Below are positions 1-9,150 of a DNA stretch of 37,134 nucleotides, piece by piece. The notes beneath the pieces were generated by a model. That model saw only the letters and a program-made list of their open reading frames with translations. It ran no database searches and was not told where the DNA came from. A program made the translations under genes and the position numbers. The stretch's first letter is position 1. Every line of letters starts with the position of its first letter. The stretch comes from Campylobacter sp. W0018 (GTDB lineage Bacteria > Campylobacterota > Campylobacteria > Campylobacterales > Campylobacteraceae), in NCBI GenBank assembly GCA_020135845.1, contig JACHTQ010000014.1:1-37134 (forward strand), written 5' to 3'.

Positions 1-94
1 CTTTATTTTATTTTTTGTATAGTTTTTAATCTTGTTTTTACAACTTTTTGTTTCTTAGCTTTTGTTGTTTTGTTTTTGGTTAGTTTTGAAATTA

Positions 95-493
95 TCAATT
101 TTTATAAAGTGGTAATTCTCGCATAATGCATCTATCTTGAACAAAATTAATCCCTAGTTTTTGACATTTTTCTCGCACTTCATCATTAAAAATACCAAGT
201 TGAAGCCAAAAATTTTTAATCCCTTTTTGTATGATAATAGGTAATAAATTAGCAGCAAAACTTCCTTTTCTAAACATCAAAACAAGATCAATTTTTTCAT
301 TGATGTCCTCTAAATTTCTGTATATTTTTTCACCTAAAACTTCTTCAAATTTAGGATAAACGGGATAAATTTTATAACCATTTTCTTGCAAATATTGCGC
401 TACAATATAAGAAGCTTTACTGCTATCAACGCTCAAACCAACTACAGCAATACTTTTTGTTTGCTCAAGTATTTTTTTAATATTTTCTTCCAT
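95..493 (-). CDS. CoA-binding (Rossmann) domain protein
   Basis: Single-domain protein of 132 residues. It opens with a beta strand and turn reading SIAVVGLS, followed by a second strand YKIYPVYPK, which is the pattern of CoA_binding_2 proteins (a Rossmann fold related to the succinyl-CoA synthetase alpha subunit). Family members bind CoA or an adenine nucleotide, but no reaction is established. A TTG codon five residues upstream could extend it. I chose the ATG at 491-493 because the TTG adds only MKEKN and has no ribosome site. No membrane segment or signal peptide is visible, so it should be cytoplasmic. It diverges from the membrane-protein gene at 599. The family call is good; the role is unknown. 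Confidence 0.85.
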   Translation of the reverse strand: MEENIKKILEQTKSIAVVGLSVDSSKASYIVAQYLQENGYKIYPVYPKFEEVLGEKIYRNLEDINEKIDLVLMFRKGSFAANLLPIIIQKGIKNFWLQLGIFNDEVREKCQKLGINFVQDRCIMRELPLYKN

Positions 494-547
494 GTTTTTT
501 TCTTTCAATAAGCTTTGAAATGATATTAATCTTATTTTCCTTAAAGA

Positions 548-561
548 TTAACAAAAAAGAA
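548..561. promoter_or_regulatory. possible degenerate NssR-type operator
   Basis: The sequence has one intact half site TTAAC, then AAAA, then AAGAA, against the NssR consensus TTAAC-N4-GTTAA that I recall for Campylobacter. The second half matches poorly. It lies just upstream of the extended -10 of the next gene, whose C. jejuni counterpart (Cj0830) is reported to belong to the nitrosative-stress NssR regulon. The site is inferred mainly from that knowledge. Confidence 0.3.
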
Positions 562-567
562 CAAAAT

Positions 568-576
568 TGGTATAAT
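568..576 (+). promoter_or_regulatory. extended -10 promoter of the membrane-protein gene
   Basis: TGGTATAAT is a perfect extended -10 (TG-N-TATAAT), the main element of Campylobacter sigma70 promoters, which usually lack a -35 box. Transcription would begin near 583, leaving a short leader with the AAGGAG ribosome site at about 588-593 before the ATG at 599. Confidence 0.7.
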
Positions 577-598
577 AAAAGCAAAAAAAGGAGAATAA

Positions 599-1009
599 AT
601 GTTTTATCCCTATGTTTTGTTAATACATTTGCTTTGTGCGATATTTTTTATAGGCTATTTGTTTGTGGATATTTTTATTTTAGGAAATTTAAAAAAGAAA
701 AATCCCAATCTTGATAAGGAACTTTTTCAAACCATCGGTGTTAAGATTATGCCTTTTATTGTGATTATTTTGCTTTTAAGTGGCGGAGCGATGATATCTT
801 TTCATATTAACCCTTTAAATTTGCTTTTTCTTATAAAAATATTTTTTGCTATTATTATTTTATTTTTAGTGTTATTTTCTTTGTTTTATCATTTTATTCT
901 AAAAAGGAAAAATCCTTTAGGAAATTTCATCCATCTTTTGGTTTTTATCCTTTGTTTAGGAATTGTCATATTAGCAAAATTAATGAATTATTTTTTTATA
1001 TCTTTGTAA
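599..1009 (+). CDS. small four-helix membrane protein, HemJ/CopD-like
   Basis: A 136-residue integral membrane protein with about four hydrophobic helices (roughly 5-27, 47-67, 75-100 and 107-133). The first helix carries the motif [14 protein letters not shown], in which His10 in an aromatic, glycine-containing helix resembles the heme-ligand helix of HemJ, CopD and related families. Function is not established. The C. jejuni counterpart, Cj0830 as I recall, is induced by nitrosative stress through NssR, and a partial operator lies upstream. The gene has its own extended -10 and an AAGGAG ribosome site. Its last 14 bp overlap the 3' end of trmA on the other strand. Confidence 0.75.
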   Translation: MFYPYVLLIHLLCAIFFIGYLFVDIFILGNLKKKNPNLDKELFQTIGVKIMPFIVIILLLSGGAMISFHINPLNLLFLIKIFFAIIILFLVLFSLFYHFILKRKNPLGNFIHLLVFILCLGIVILAKLMNYFFISL

Positions 1010-2069
1010 GTAAAACGCCGCATTCTAGATGAGCGGTATTTACAAATTGATCAAAAGCAGCCATTTTTATAATTTTATGTGTTTTGCTTAAGACTTTTAA
1101 ATTTTCTTTTAAACTTATAGGATTGCACGAGATGTAAATAATATTATCATATTGCTTTATCAAATCCATCACGCTTTTATTTAGCCCTGCGCGAGGTGGA
1201 TCGACTAAAACATGAGAAAAGCAAAAATCATCTAAATCAATATTTTTTAAGCGAAAAAATTCTCTCTCTTTTTTTAAAGCTTGGCTTAATTCTTCACTTG
1301 AAAGTCGAGTGAAATAAATATTTGAAACATTGTTTAATTTGCAATTTTTAAGAGCAAAATTGATATTATTTTTTGAAATTTCAGTCGCTAAAATCTTAAA
1401 AAAATCATCAGCCAAAACAATGGTAAAATTGCCATAACCACAATAAAGCTCAAGTAAATCTTTTTTAGCTTGAGTGGCAAGATTTTCTTTGACCCAAGTG
1501 ATCATTTTTTCATTGATGAAAGTATTGGGTTGAACAAAACAATCATTGTTAAATTCATAAAAAATTTCTTTATTATTAACTAAAAGACTTTGTTTTAAGT
1601 TTTCATGATTAAAAACTAATTTTTTATTTTTACTTCTTGCGATCAAATTACAATTTAACTCAAAGCTTAGTTTGGCTAAGTCTTGATTGATAGTTTCTAT
1701 ATTTTTATGATAAAGTAGGGTAGTGCTTAAATCATGCTTGGTTGCTAGAAATTCCACGCCAAAAAGTTTTTCTTTTAAGTTTGGATTGGCTTTGATTTTT
1801 TCAAGTAAAATCGGCATAAAATTGCAAATTTTTTCATCGGGAAAATCTATATTTTCTATGATGATTTTTTTCTTAGTTTGGGGATCAAACATCGCATAAT
1901 AAAGCTCATTATTTTCATGATAAAAAGAAAATTCAGCTCTAGTTCTAAAGTGTTTTTCTAAAGAATTAAAAAATTCAATTTCCCCTTTGTAAAATTCAAG
2001 AAAAAAATCTTTTATAAAAGAAATTTTTTCTTGAAAATCAACTATATTACCAAATTCTTTAAGACTCAT
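996..2069 (-). CDS. trmA: tRNA (uracil-5-)-methyltransferase TrmA
   Basis: SAM-dependent enzyme making m5U54 in the T loop of tRNA. At 357 residues it has normal TrmA length. Visible motifs are FVQPN near 178-182, the SAM-binding loop [10 protein letters not shown] at 206-215, DPPRAG at 290-295, the nucleophile Cys315 in YISCNP, and the general base Glu349 in HLEC. There is no N-terminal TRAM domain, which fits TrmA rather than RlmD. It is the last gene of the ankyrin-SDR-antiporter operon; its ATG overlaps the antiporter stop as ATGA. Its 3' end overlaps the convergent membrane-protein gene by 14 bp. Confidence 0.95.
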   Translation of the reverse strand: MSLKEFGNIVDFQEKISFIKDFFLEFYKGEIEFFNSLEKHFRTRAEFSFYHENNELYYAMFDPQTKKKIIIENIDFPDEKICNFMPILLEKIKANPNLKEKLFGVEFLATKHDLSTTLLYHKNIETINQDLAKLSFELNCNLIARSKNKKLVFNHENLKQSLLVNNKEIFYEFNNDCFVQPNTFINEKMITWVKENLATQAKKDLLELYCGYGNFTIVLADDFFKILATEISKNNINFALKNCKLNNVSNIYFTRLSSEELSQALKKEREFFRLKNIDLDDFCFSHVLVDPPRAGLNKSVMDLIKQYDNIIYISCNPISLKENLKVLSKTHKIIKMAAFDQFVNTAHLECGVLLTKI

Positions 2070-3787
2070 GGTAATTTTTTTCCTATCATCTTAAGCAATA
2101 AAGTGATAAGAATCAAATTAAGCGGTAAAACAATCCAAATGCTAAAGCCTAAAGACACTGGAATGTAACCTGTTACTAAAGAAATAGCACAAATAAATAA
2201 AGCATAAGGAATTTGAGTTTTAACATGCTCCATATGATCGCATTTTGCACTCATTGAAGATAAAATAACATTATCAGCGATTGGCGAACAATGGTTTCCA
2301 AAAATAGCTCCTGTTAAAACACAGCTAATATTAATCACTATATAATGATGCATAGTATTAGCATCCATTCCGCTAAGCTGTGCTATTTTATAAGCTAGTG
2401 GAACAGCTAAAGGCATTAAAATTCCCATGGTTCCATAGCTTGTACCTATGGCAAAGGAAATACCTGAAGCAAAGGCAAAAATGGTTGCAGGCAAAATATA
2501 ATCAGGCATTTTATCCGCTAATAAACTCGTGATAAAAAGCGAAGTTCCAAGCTCTTTTACTATGCTTGAAAGCGACCAAGCAAGCAAAAGAAGTATAATA
2601 GTAAAAATCATTGTTTTCCAACCATAAATCCATGTTTCAATGGCTTCTTTGATATTGAAAATTTTACGATAAACTCCGATAAATATTGCCACAATGCTTG
2701 AAAACAAAGCCGCTTGAAAAAGAACGACTGAAGAATCAGCCTTTCCAAAAACCATTCTTAAGGTTTCAAAAGAAAGAGGATGGGTATTAGCTTTTTCTAG
2801 ATCCTCTCCTGATAAAGCATTAAGGCCATTAAAATAAAAACCAAGTAAAGCAAGCACCATAAGGATTAAAATAGGAATGATGGCGTTAAAGGCACAAATT
2901 TTTATTTCATCTTTAGGGGCTAAAAATTGATCTTCTAATTCTGTTGTATCTAAGGTTTTGGATTTCACAACAGGTGCGACTTTTCCAGTAGTTATGGCTC
3001 GCATTTGTGCTTGATACATGGGGCCAAATTCTCTTTTCATTACGGCTGTCATTAAAACAAAAAAGAGCATAAAAATATTATAAAAACGATAAGGTATGGT
3101 TTCTAAAAAAACGCTAAAGGCATTGATATTTTCATAACCGATATCCTTATAAGCGGTCTTAATAAGAGAAATTTCCACACCTATCCAAGTTGAAATGATG
3201 GCAATTCCAGCTACAGGTGCAGCAGTAGAATCGATAATAAAAGCGAATTTTTCACGCGAAATTTTAAATTTATCTGCCAAAGGGCGCATAATAGGGCCAA
3301 CTATTAATAAATTAGCATAATCATCAAAAAATATTAAAAGTCCTAAAAACCAAGTATTAACTTGAGCGCTTACGGCTGATTTTGCTCTTTTTGCAAATTT
3401 TAAAGCTAAGGCCTTTGCACCGCCCATTTTAGTTACAAGTGCTACAAGTCCGCCTATACAAAGAATTTGTAAAATGATACCTGCATTAGCGGGATCTGAG
3501 GTAGAATTTAAAATAAAAGTGATGATTTTAGAAAAAGATTCTACGGCTGTATTATAAAAATTAAGCAGTGAAAGCGAATGCTCTTTTAAGATATGAGTAG
3601 AAAGACTTAAAAGAAAAGTTCCACTTAAAACACCCATAAAAAGGGATAAAATCACATCTTTAGTGATAAAGGCTAAGGCGATAGCGACAAAAGGCGGTAT
3701 TAATGTAAAAATTCCAAATAAATTAGCATTAGCTTCAGAAGAAGCCAAGCAAAACAATGGCAAACAGACAAATAAAAATATTCTCAT
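2066..3787 (-). CDS. NhaC-type Na+/H+ antiporter family protein
   Basis: Polytopic inner-membrane protein of 573 residues with about a dozen hydrophobic segments. The C-terminal half has [12 protein letters not shown] and [10 protein letters not shown], the hallmark patterns of the Na+/H+ antiporter NhaC family (Pfam Na_H_antiporter). It probably exchanges Na+ or an organic ion for protons; the substrate cannot be read from sequence. I start it at MRIFLF because this ATG overlaps the stop of the upstream SDR gene as ATGA and begins a signal-like segment ([19 protein letters not shown]). A start ten codons earlier lies inside the SDR gene. It is co-transcribed with the SDR gene and trmA. Confidence 0.88.
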   Translation of the reverse strand: MRIFLFVCLPLFCLASSEANANLFGIFTLIPPFVAIALAFITKDVILSLFMGVLSGTFLLSLSTHILKEHSLSLLNFYNTAVESFSKIITFILNSTSDPANAGIILQILCIGGLVALVTKMGGAKALALKFAKRAKSAVSAQVNTWFLGLLIFFDDYANLLIVGPIMRPLADKFKISREKFAFIIDSTAAPVAGIAIISTWIGVEISLIKTAYKDIGYENINAFSVFLETIPYRFYNIFMLFFVLMTAVMKREFGPMYQAQMRAITTGKVAPVVKSKTLDTTELEDQFLAPKDEIKICAFNAIIPILILMVLALLGFYFNGLNALSGEDLEKANTHPLSFETLRMVFGKADSSVVLFQAALFSSIVAIFIGVYRKIFNIKEAIETWIYGWKTMIFTIILLLLAWSLSSIVKELGTSLFITSLLADKMPDYILPATIFAFASGISFAIGTSYGTMGILMPLAVPLAYKIAQLSGMDANTMHHYIVINISCVLTGAIFGNHCSPIADNVILSSMSAKCDHMEHVKTQIPYALFICAISLVTGYIPVSLGFSIWIVLPLNLILITLLLKMIGKKLP

Positions 3788-4533
3788 TGACTCTTCTCTA
3801 TATGAAAGCCATTCCAAGTTTGAGTAATTGGCATGAGTTCTATTTCATTGATATTAATATGTTCTGGAAGATTGATAATGGATAAAATAACTTTTGCAAT
3901 ATCCTCAGCACTGATAAATTTGGTATTTTCATAGACTTTATCAGCCTTTTCTTTATCCCCTTTAAATCTTACCTCGCTAAATTCTGTTTTACATAAACCA
4001 GGAGCTATATTGGTAACTTTAATATTGCTTCCACGCAAATCATTTCTTAAAGCCTTTGAAAATTGTCCAACAAAAGCCTTAGTTCCACAATACACATTGC
4101 CTCCAAAATAAGGATTAGTGGCTGCAACCGATCCTAAATTGAAAATATAGGCATTTTTTTGCTTTCTAAGTATAGGAATCACAGCTCTAGCGATGTATAA
4201 AAAACCTTTAACATTAGTATCAACCATAGTTTCGATATCTTCTAAGCTTAAATTATCGAATTCATCTTGTCCTAGGGCAAGTCCTGCATTGTTGATTAAA
4301 ATATCAATTTCTTGAAATTCTTTAGGTAAGTTTTGTATCTTTGAAAACACTTTTTCTTTTTCGCGTACATCTAAAGCGATAGTGTGTATTTTTTCTTGAA
4401 ATTCTTGTTTTAAAAGTTCAAGTTTTTTTTCACGTCTAGCTATAGCTACGACTTTAAATCCTTCTTTGATTAAGGCTTTGACACAAGCTTGGCCAAATCC
4501 AGCGCTAGCTCCGGTAACTAAAGCGGTTTTCAT
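3784..4533 (-). CDS. short-chain dehydrogenase/reductase, YdfG-like
   Basis: Classical SDR of 249 residues. It shows the cofactor motif TGASAGFG (7-14), a basic stretch IARR after the second strand that suggests NADP(H) preference, NNAG (81-84), Asn107, and the catalytic Ser135, Tyr148 and Lys152 (YCGTK). Overall it resembles the YdfG-type serine/3-hydroxy-acid dehydrogenases, but the substrate is not known. The start overlaps the stop of the ankyrin gene by 4 bp (ATGA) and its own stop overlaps the antiporter start in the same way, so translation is probably coupled. Confidence 0.9.
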   Translation of the reverse strand: MKTALVTGASAGFGQACVKALIKEGFKVVAIARREKKLELLKQEFQEKIHTIALDVREKEKVFSKIQNLPKEFQEIDILINNAGLALGQDEFDNLSLEDIETMVDTNVKGFLYIARAVIPILRKQKNAYIFNLGSVAATNPYFGGNVYCGTKAFVGQFSKALRNDLRGSNIKVTNIAPGLCKTEFSEVRFKGDKEKADKVYENTKFISAEDIAKVILSIINLPEHININEIELMPITQTWNGFHIEKSQ

Positions 4534-5771
4534 TCTAAACTCCCTCCATAAAATAAATTTTCATTTGCTTTCAATCCTAAGCTTTTAAGATAATTTGCAT
4601 TTTCTTGTTTTCCTGCTGCTATGGCAAAATCAAGTGCATTAAAACCCAAATCATCAACATCATGAATGTTAGCACCCTTTGCAATCAGCATTTTTAATAT
4701 TTCAACATCTCCATAAGCAGCAGCATGCATTAAAACATTTTTTGAAGTATGCTCCAAAGCACAAAAGGTTATAAAATATGGGGTATTGTCGTAATTATTA
4801 GCACTTAGAGCTAATTTTTCATTATTATTGATATATCTTTTATTAACATCAGCTCCGTGCTCTAAAAGCAAAGAAATGATATCTTTTCGGTTAAATTCAA
4901 TAGCATAAAATAAAGCGGTTTTGCCAAAAGCATTACTGCTATTAACATCAGCACCCTTATCTAATAAAAATTTAGTATTGTCATAATTTTCTAACGCATA
5001 AAACAAGGCATCTTCATAACCTTCATCGATTCTAGCCCCATAGTTAATCAAAAGATCAAGCATAGATTGTCTTCTTTGATTTAAAAGTGCAGCTTGCAAA
5101 CCTATAGTAAGTTCATCTTTGCTAAGATTGTTTTTAAAAAGAAAATCTTGCAAATATTCTATGGAATTATTTTTATTTGAAACTACTTTAGCTAAAGGAC
5201 TGATATCTTTGTAAATTTTTGTTTCACCCACAGCCCATTTTAAAAACTCATTTAAGGCATTGGTTGTATAATATGTATTGCTTCCTTGATCAAAACTGAA
5301 ATTCTCTTGAAAATATTTTTCTAAAGGATTAATAGCTTGATTATATTCTTTCCAAAAAGCTTTGTAAAGTCTAAAATTACCTATACTTTGATACGCCCAA
5401 TATCTAAAATAAGATTTTAAAACATCATATCTTTTTTCTAAATTTTCAGGAGTATCTAGGCTTTTTTGATAAGATCTAGGATCAAGAGCGATTTTTAAAA
5501 GCAAAAAATCAAATTTTTGCAGCTTAGGTAGATACTCTATGCCGTTACAAGCGCTATTTTCTCCGCGAATTTCATTGGCTATTTTGTAAAGCTTTTGGGT
5601 AAAAATTTGATTTTTTAAAGAATCAGGACATTTTGAGGCTACTTTGAGATACGTAGAATTGATATCTTTTTCAAAAACTTGCGTTCTATTTTTTTTTATA
5701 TAATCACAATCTATAATATTTTGCGCTACTAAATTTAATAGGCTGCAAAGTAAAATAAAAAATATTTTCAA
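4530..5771 (-). CDS. exported ankyrin-repeat protein
   Basis: A 413-residue protein with a cleavable-looking signal peptide (MKIFFILLCSLLNLVAQ), so probably periplasmic. The N-terminal 200 residues show no known domain but contain several Cys. From about residue 225 to 405 there are ankyrin repeats, recognisable by LLLEHGADVN, LLDKGADVN and LIAKGANIHDVDDLG. Its partner is unknown. The start codon is TTG, preceded by AAAGGA at a normal distance; no ATG exists near the signal peptide. It is the first gene of the operon with the SDR, antiporter and trmA genes. In NCTC 11168 acnB lies just upstream as I recall; here it is absent. Confidence 0.85.
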   Translation of the reverse strand: MKIFFILLCSLLNLVAQNIIDCDYIKKNRTQVFEKDINSTYLKVASKCPDSLKNQIFTQKLYKIANEIRGENSACNGIEYLPKLQKFDFLLLKIALDPRSYQKSLDTPENLEKRYDVLKSYFRYWAYQSIGNFRLYKAFWKEYNQAINPLEKYFQENFSFDQGSNTYYTTNALNEFLKWAVGETKIYKDISPLAKVVSNKNNSIEYLQDFLFKNNLSKDELTIGLQAALLNQRRQSMLDLLINYGARIDEGYEDALFYALENYDNTKFLLDKGADVNSSNAFGKTALFYAIEFNRKDIISLLLEHGADVNKRYINNNEKLALSANNYDNTPYFITFCALEHTSKNVLMHAAAYGDVEILKMLIAKGANIHDVDDLGFNALDFAIAAGKQENANYLKSLGLKANENLFYGGSLE

Positions 5772-5863
5772 TTTTTTTCCTTTTTTTGGAAATTGATTTG
5801 ATATTTTAACTCAAATAAGCTTTAAATTTAAATTAATCATTTTAGATATTATAAAGATTTTAG

Positions 5864-5869
5864 TATAAT
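5864..5869 (+). promoter_or_regulatory. -10 element of ogt giving a leaderless mRNA
   Basis: TATAAT ends only 5 bases before the ogt ATG at 5875. With the usual 6-8 base spacing the transcript would begin at or within a base or two of the A of ATG. There is no Shine-Dalgarno sequence in between. Confidence 0.6.
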
Positions 5870-5874
5870 TTGTT

Positions 5875-6327
5875 ATGTTTCAAGTTTTTTATAAATTGCC
5901 TATATGTTCTTTATTGTTAAAAAGTGATGGTGAATTTTTAACCGAAGTTGATTTTTGTTTCGAGGATAATTTTGAGGAAAAATCCTGTGAATTATTGGAA
6001 TTTGCTACTTGGGAATTAAAAAATTATTTTTCTAAAAAATTAAAAGTTTTTAAAACTCCTTTAAAATTTCAAGGAACTAGCTTTGAAATCAAAGTTTATA
6101 AAGCTTTGATGCAAATTCCTTACGGACAAACGATTACTTACAAGGAACTTGCAGAAATTATCAACCACCCTAAAGCTTTTAGAGCCGTTGGAAATGCTAA
6201 TTCTAAAAATATTATTCCTATTTTTATCCCTTGTCATAGAGTACTTGCAAAAAATAGCATGGGTGGATACAATGGCGGAATTAATATCAAGAAATTTTTA
6301 CTTCAAAACGAAGGTGTGAAAATTTAA
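5875..6327 (+). CDS. ogt: methylated-DNA--protein-cysteine methyltransferase
   Basis: Suicide DNA-repair protein that moves the methyl group of O6-methylguanine to its own cysteine. The 150-residue protein has a degenerate N-terminal domain and a full C-terminal domain: the helix-turn-helix region ITYKELAEIINHPKAFRAVG with the conserved RAVGNAN, then the active-site motif PCHRV with Cys120, and GYNGG at 131-135. It stands alone on the + strand, divergent from the ankyrin gene, and its stop overlaps the next minus-strand gene by 4 bp. The ATG is the only sensible start; it sits so close to the -10 box that the mRNA is probably leaderless. Confidence 0.93.
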   Translation: MFQVFYKLPICSLLLKSDGEFLTEVDFCFEDNFEEKSCELLEFATWELKNYFSKKLKVFKTPLKFQGTSFEIKVYKALMQIPYGQTITYKELAEIINHPKAFRAVGNANSKNIIPIFIPCHRVLAKNSMGGYNGGINIKKFLLQNEGVKI

Positions 6328-7265
6328 AATAGGCTTGGAAGTTGGTTTGATTGATTTTCAAATTCTTGCTCAAAATCTGCATGATTTTCTAAAATAAGAC
6401 AATATTTAAAATCTTTTAAATTCTTAAGATCTGAAAGCTTATCATATGAAAAATCGCAAAATAAAGAATTTTTTACCGCCGTTTTAAAACCTTTGGCGTG
6501 TTTAAAATTTTCATTCCAATAATCAAAGGTATTTTGATTATTAACAACTATAAAAGCTTTTGTGCTTGTACCAAATTCGCAAATTTCAAATTTTTCATCA
6601 ATGAAATAAATTTTAAAATCATCTATTTTGTTAAAATCAAAGCTGATTTTTGTATTTTTTTCTTTTAAATAAGTCATAATTTTGGCAAAAATTTGCGCAT
6701 ACACAAAAGGCAAATTTAGATTTTTAAAATACAAATTATCACAAACTAAAGTGGTAAAAAAGAAACTCGATCTTGAAAGAAGGGTGAAATTAACCTCTTT
6801 TAAAATTTCAATATTGGCACAAATTTTAAGCAAATAATTTCCATCATTAAAACAAAAAATTTCTCCTTTTTTTGCTTTAATAAGCGCATCAAAATCTATA
6901 AACACATTTCCTTTTAAAACATTTAAAGAAAATGCTTTACAAATACTTAATTCATAAGATTTAAGCGATAAAAATTTACATTCTTTTTCTTCGCATAAAA
7001 AACGTAAAAGTTTCATTAGAGCAATTTCTAAATTTTCAACCTTAAGATAATAAATTTCCTTATCTTCAATAAAAAATTCATATTCAGATATAATCGCAAA
7101 AGCACCTTTATCGATTGCTTGGGCTATTTCTTTTTCATCGTTACTAAAAAAGGCAAATTCGCTTTTTAGCTCATTAAGATTTAAGGCAAATCCAGCCACG
7201 CTTAAAATACTTCCTTCATTGAGTATATTTGCGTGGATGAGTTCGCTTAGATTGCTTATATTCAT
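6324..7265 (-). CDS. uncharacterised protein with a Mur-ligase-N-like start
   Basis: A 313-residue protein that I cannot assign to a characterised family. Residues 20-65 (…SEFAFFSNDEKEIAQAIDKGAFAIISE…) follow the pattern of the N-terminal UDP-binding domain of MurE/MurF ligases, where a glycine-poor strand is followed by a helix ending in KGA-A-I. No P-loop (GxxGKT) or ligase ATP-binding domain follows, so it is not a functional Mur ligase by itself. No signal peptide or membrane helix is seen. The ATG overlaps the metG stop as TGATG, so it is coupled to metG. A TTG one codon earlier is less likely. Confidence 0.7.
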   Translation of the reverse strand: MNISNLSELIHANILNEGSILSVAGFALNLNELKSEFAFFSNDEKEIAQAIDKGAFAIISEYEFFIEDKEIYYLKVENLEIALMKLLRFLCEEKECKFLSLKSYELSICKAFSLNVLKGNVFIDFDALIKAKKGEIFCFNDGNYLLKICANIEILKEVNFTLLSRSSFFFTTLVCDNLYFKNLNLPFVYAQIFAKIMTYLKEKNTKISFDFNKIDDFKIYFIDEKFEICEFGTSTKAFIVVNNQNTFDYWNENFKHAKGFKTAVKNSLFCDFSYDKLSDLKNLKDFKYCLILENHADFEQEFENQSNQLPSLF

Positions 7266-9130
7266 CAACCTATTAATGCTCCATTGTCAATGATTTGTTC
7301 AGGAGTAATAAGAACGAGTTTGTCGTTATGTTTTGCACTCAATATCATACCATTGCTTTCATGTCCGAAAATTTTTGCTTTTTTGAGATTGGTTAAAACG
7401 CAAACTTGTTTTCCTATTAAATCAGAAGCTTTGTAGTATTTGGCTATACCAGAGACTACTTGACGGACTTCTTTATTTTCAAGTTCAAGTTGAAATTTCA
7501 AAAGTTTTTCACTACCTTCTATATTTTGACAATCTAAAACCGTAGCGACTTTAATTTCTATTTTAGAAAAATCTTCGATTTTTATTTTTGCTTTTTCTTC
7601 TTTTTTAATTTCTTGCTTTACTTCTTGTTTGATTTCAACTTTTGGAAATAAAACTTCACAAGCTGTGGCTTTAAAATCAAATAATTCATTTTGGATAATC
7701 AGTTTTTCATAATTGATAGTTGAAATTTCAAAATTTAAAGCTTGAGAGATTTTTTTACAAGAATTTGGTAGAGCAGGGCTTAATAAAATACTAGCCCTAG
7801 CTAAAATATTTGTACAAAGTCCAATAAGTGCATTTGCTTCATCGTGTTTATTTTCTTTGATCAGATTCCAAGGTTCGTATTTACTGATAGCTAAATTTGC
7901 CACGCTTAAAGCCTTGAAAATCTCTTCTAAATAACGATTACACTGCAAATTTTCTAAATAATCTATAGCAAGTTTTAGATATTGCATTGCTTCATCAAGT
8001 TCATTTTTATAAAGATCTAAAACTTTATTTTGAGTAATTATTCCATTGTTATATTTTTGACTCATGCCTATGATGCGATTGAGTAAATTACCAAATTCAT
8101 TGCTTAATTCAGCGTTAATGCGATTAATAAGCATATTTTCACTAAAATCCCCATCATTTCCAAAAGGCACTTCTCTAAGTAAGAAATATCTAAAAGCTTC
8201 TATGCCATAAGTATCTGCAATTTCTTTAGGTTTAATAACATTGCCTTTAGACTTGCTCATTTTTTCACCTTCTTTAGTCCACCAACCATGCGCACCTATG
8301 AATTTAGGTAAAGGTAATTCCACGCTCATTAAAAAAGCTGGCCAATAAATCGCATGAAAACGTAAAATATCTTTACCAACTAAATGAATATGTGCAGGCC
8401 AAAATTTTTCCTTTTGAGTCTTTAAAGAGCTAATATAAATGAAAAGCGCATCAAGCCAAACATAAATAATGTGTTTATCATCATTGATTTCTTTTGGAAG
8501 TTTAATACCCCAATCAAAACTGGTTCTTGTAATAGAGAGATCTTTTAAGCCATTTTGTATAAAATTTACAAGTTCATTTTTTTTATTTTTAGGAAGAATA
8601 GGATCTTTTTCTTCATACCATTTAAGGATTTGATTTTGGTATTTTGAAAGTTTGAAAAAATAGCTTTCTTCTTTTAAAAGTGTGGTACTTTTTCCACAAT
8701 CTGGACAGCAAATTTCGTTAATTAGTTGGCTTTTGGTAAAAAAACTTTCGCAAGAAATACAGTAATGTCCTTCGTATTGATCTTTATAAATATCACCTTT
8801 TTGCCACATTTTTAAAAACATAGCTTGCACAAAGTCAATATGTGTTTGATCTGTAGTTCTAGCATAAATATTATAATTAATTTCTAACTCATCCCATAGT
8901 TTTTTAAATTCGGCACTGATTTTGTCCGTGTATTCTTTAGGTGTTGAATTTCTTTCTTTTGCAGCTTGTTCTATTTTTTGCCCGTGTTCATCAGTTCCTG
9001 TTAAAAATTTAGTTTCATGGCCTTGCAAGCGATAAAATCTAGCCATGGTGTCAGCAATAATGGTTGTATAAGCGTGTCCTAAATGAGGCACATCATTTAC
9101 ATAATAAATTGGAGTTGTAATATAACGCAT
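7265..9130 (-). CDS. metG: methionyl-tRNA synthetase
   Basis: Class I aminoacyl-tRNA synthetase charging initiator and elongator tRNA-Met. At 621 residues it has the HIGH-type motif HLGH (16-19), a zinc-binding knuckle formed by CISC (124-127) and CPDC (142-145), KMSKS at 290-294, an anticodon-binding helical domain, and a C-terminal EMAPII/Trbp111-like tRNA-binding domain from about 520 to 621, joined by a Lys/Glu-rich linker. The C-terminal appendage is normal for this form of the enzyme and supports dimerisation. An AAGGA ribosome site precedes the ATG. It lies in the mobB-fbp run and is coupled to the downstream uncharacterised gene. Confidence 0.97.
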   Translation of the reverse strand: MRYITTPIYYVNDVPHLGHAYTTIIADTMARFYRLQGHETKFLTGTDEHGQKIEQAAKERNSTPKEYTDKISAEFKKLWDELEINYNIYARTTDQTHIDFVQAMFLKMWQKGDIYKDQYEGHYCISCESFFTKSQLINEICCPDCGKSTTLLKEESYFFKLSKYQNQILKWYEEKDPILPKNKKNELVNFIQNGLKDLSITRTSFDWGIKLPKEINDDKHIIYVWLDALFIYISSLKTQKEKFWPAHIHLVGKDILRFHAIYWPAFLMSVELPLPKFIGAHGWWTKEGEKMSKSKGNVIKPKEIADTYGIEAFRYFLLREVPFGNDGDFSENMLINRINAELSNEFGNLLNRIIGMSQKYNNGIITQNKVLDLYKNELDEAMQYLKLAIDYLENLQCNRYLEEIFKALSVANLAISKYEPWNLIKENKHDEANALIGLCTNILARASILLSPALPNSCKKISQALNFEISTINYEKLIIQNELFDFKATACEVLFPKVEIKQEVKQEIKKEEKAKIKIEDFSKIEIKVATVLDCQNIEGSEKLLKFQLELENKEVRQVVSGIAKYYKASDLIGKQVCVLTNLKKAKIFGHESNGMILSAKHNDKLVLITPEQIIDNGALIG

Positions 9131-9150
9131 GTTTAATTTCCTTAAAAAAT

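Noticed and set aside
520..714. 64-codon + strand frame overlapping the HemJ-like gene
   Set aside because: It is a different frame over the promoter and start of the membrane-protein gene, which has the clear AAGGAG site; this frame has none.
2066..3817. Longer antiporter starting at a codon inside the SDR gene
   Set aside because: The ATG giving the ATGA overlap begins a signal-like segment, and the ten extra residues are SDR codons read in another frame.
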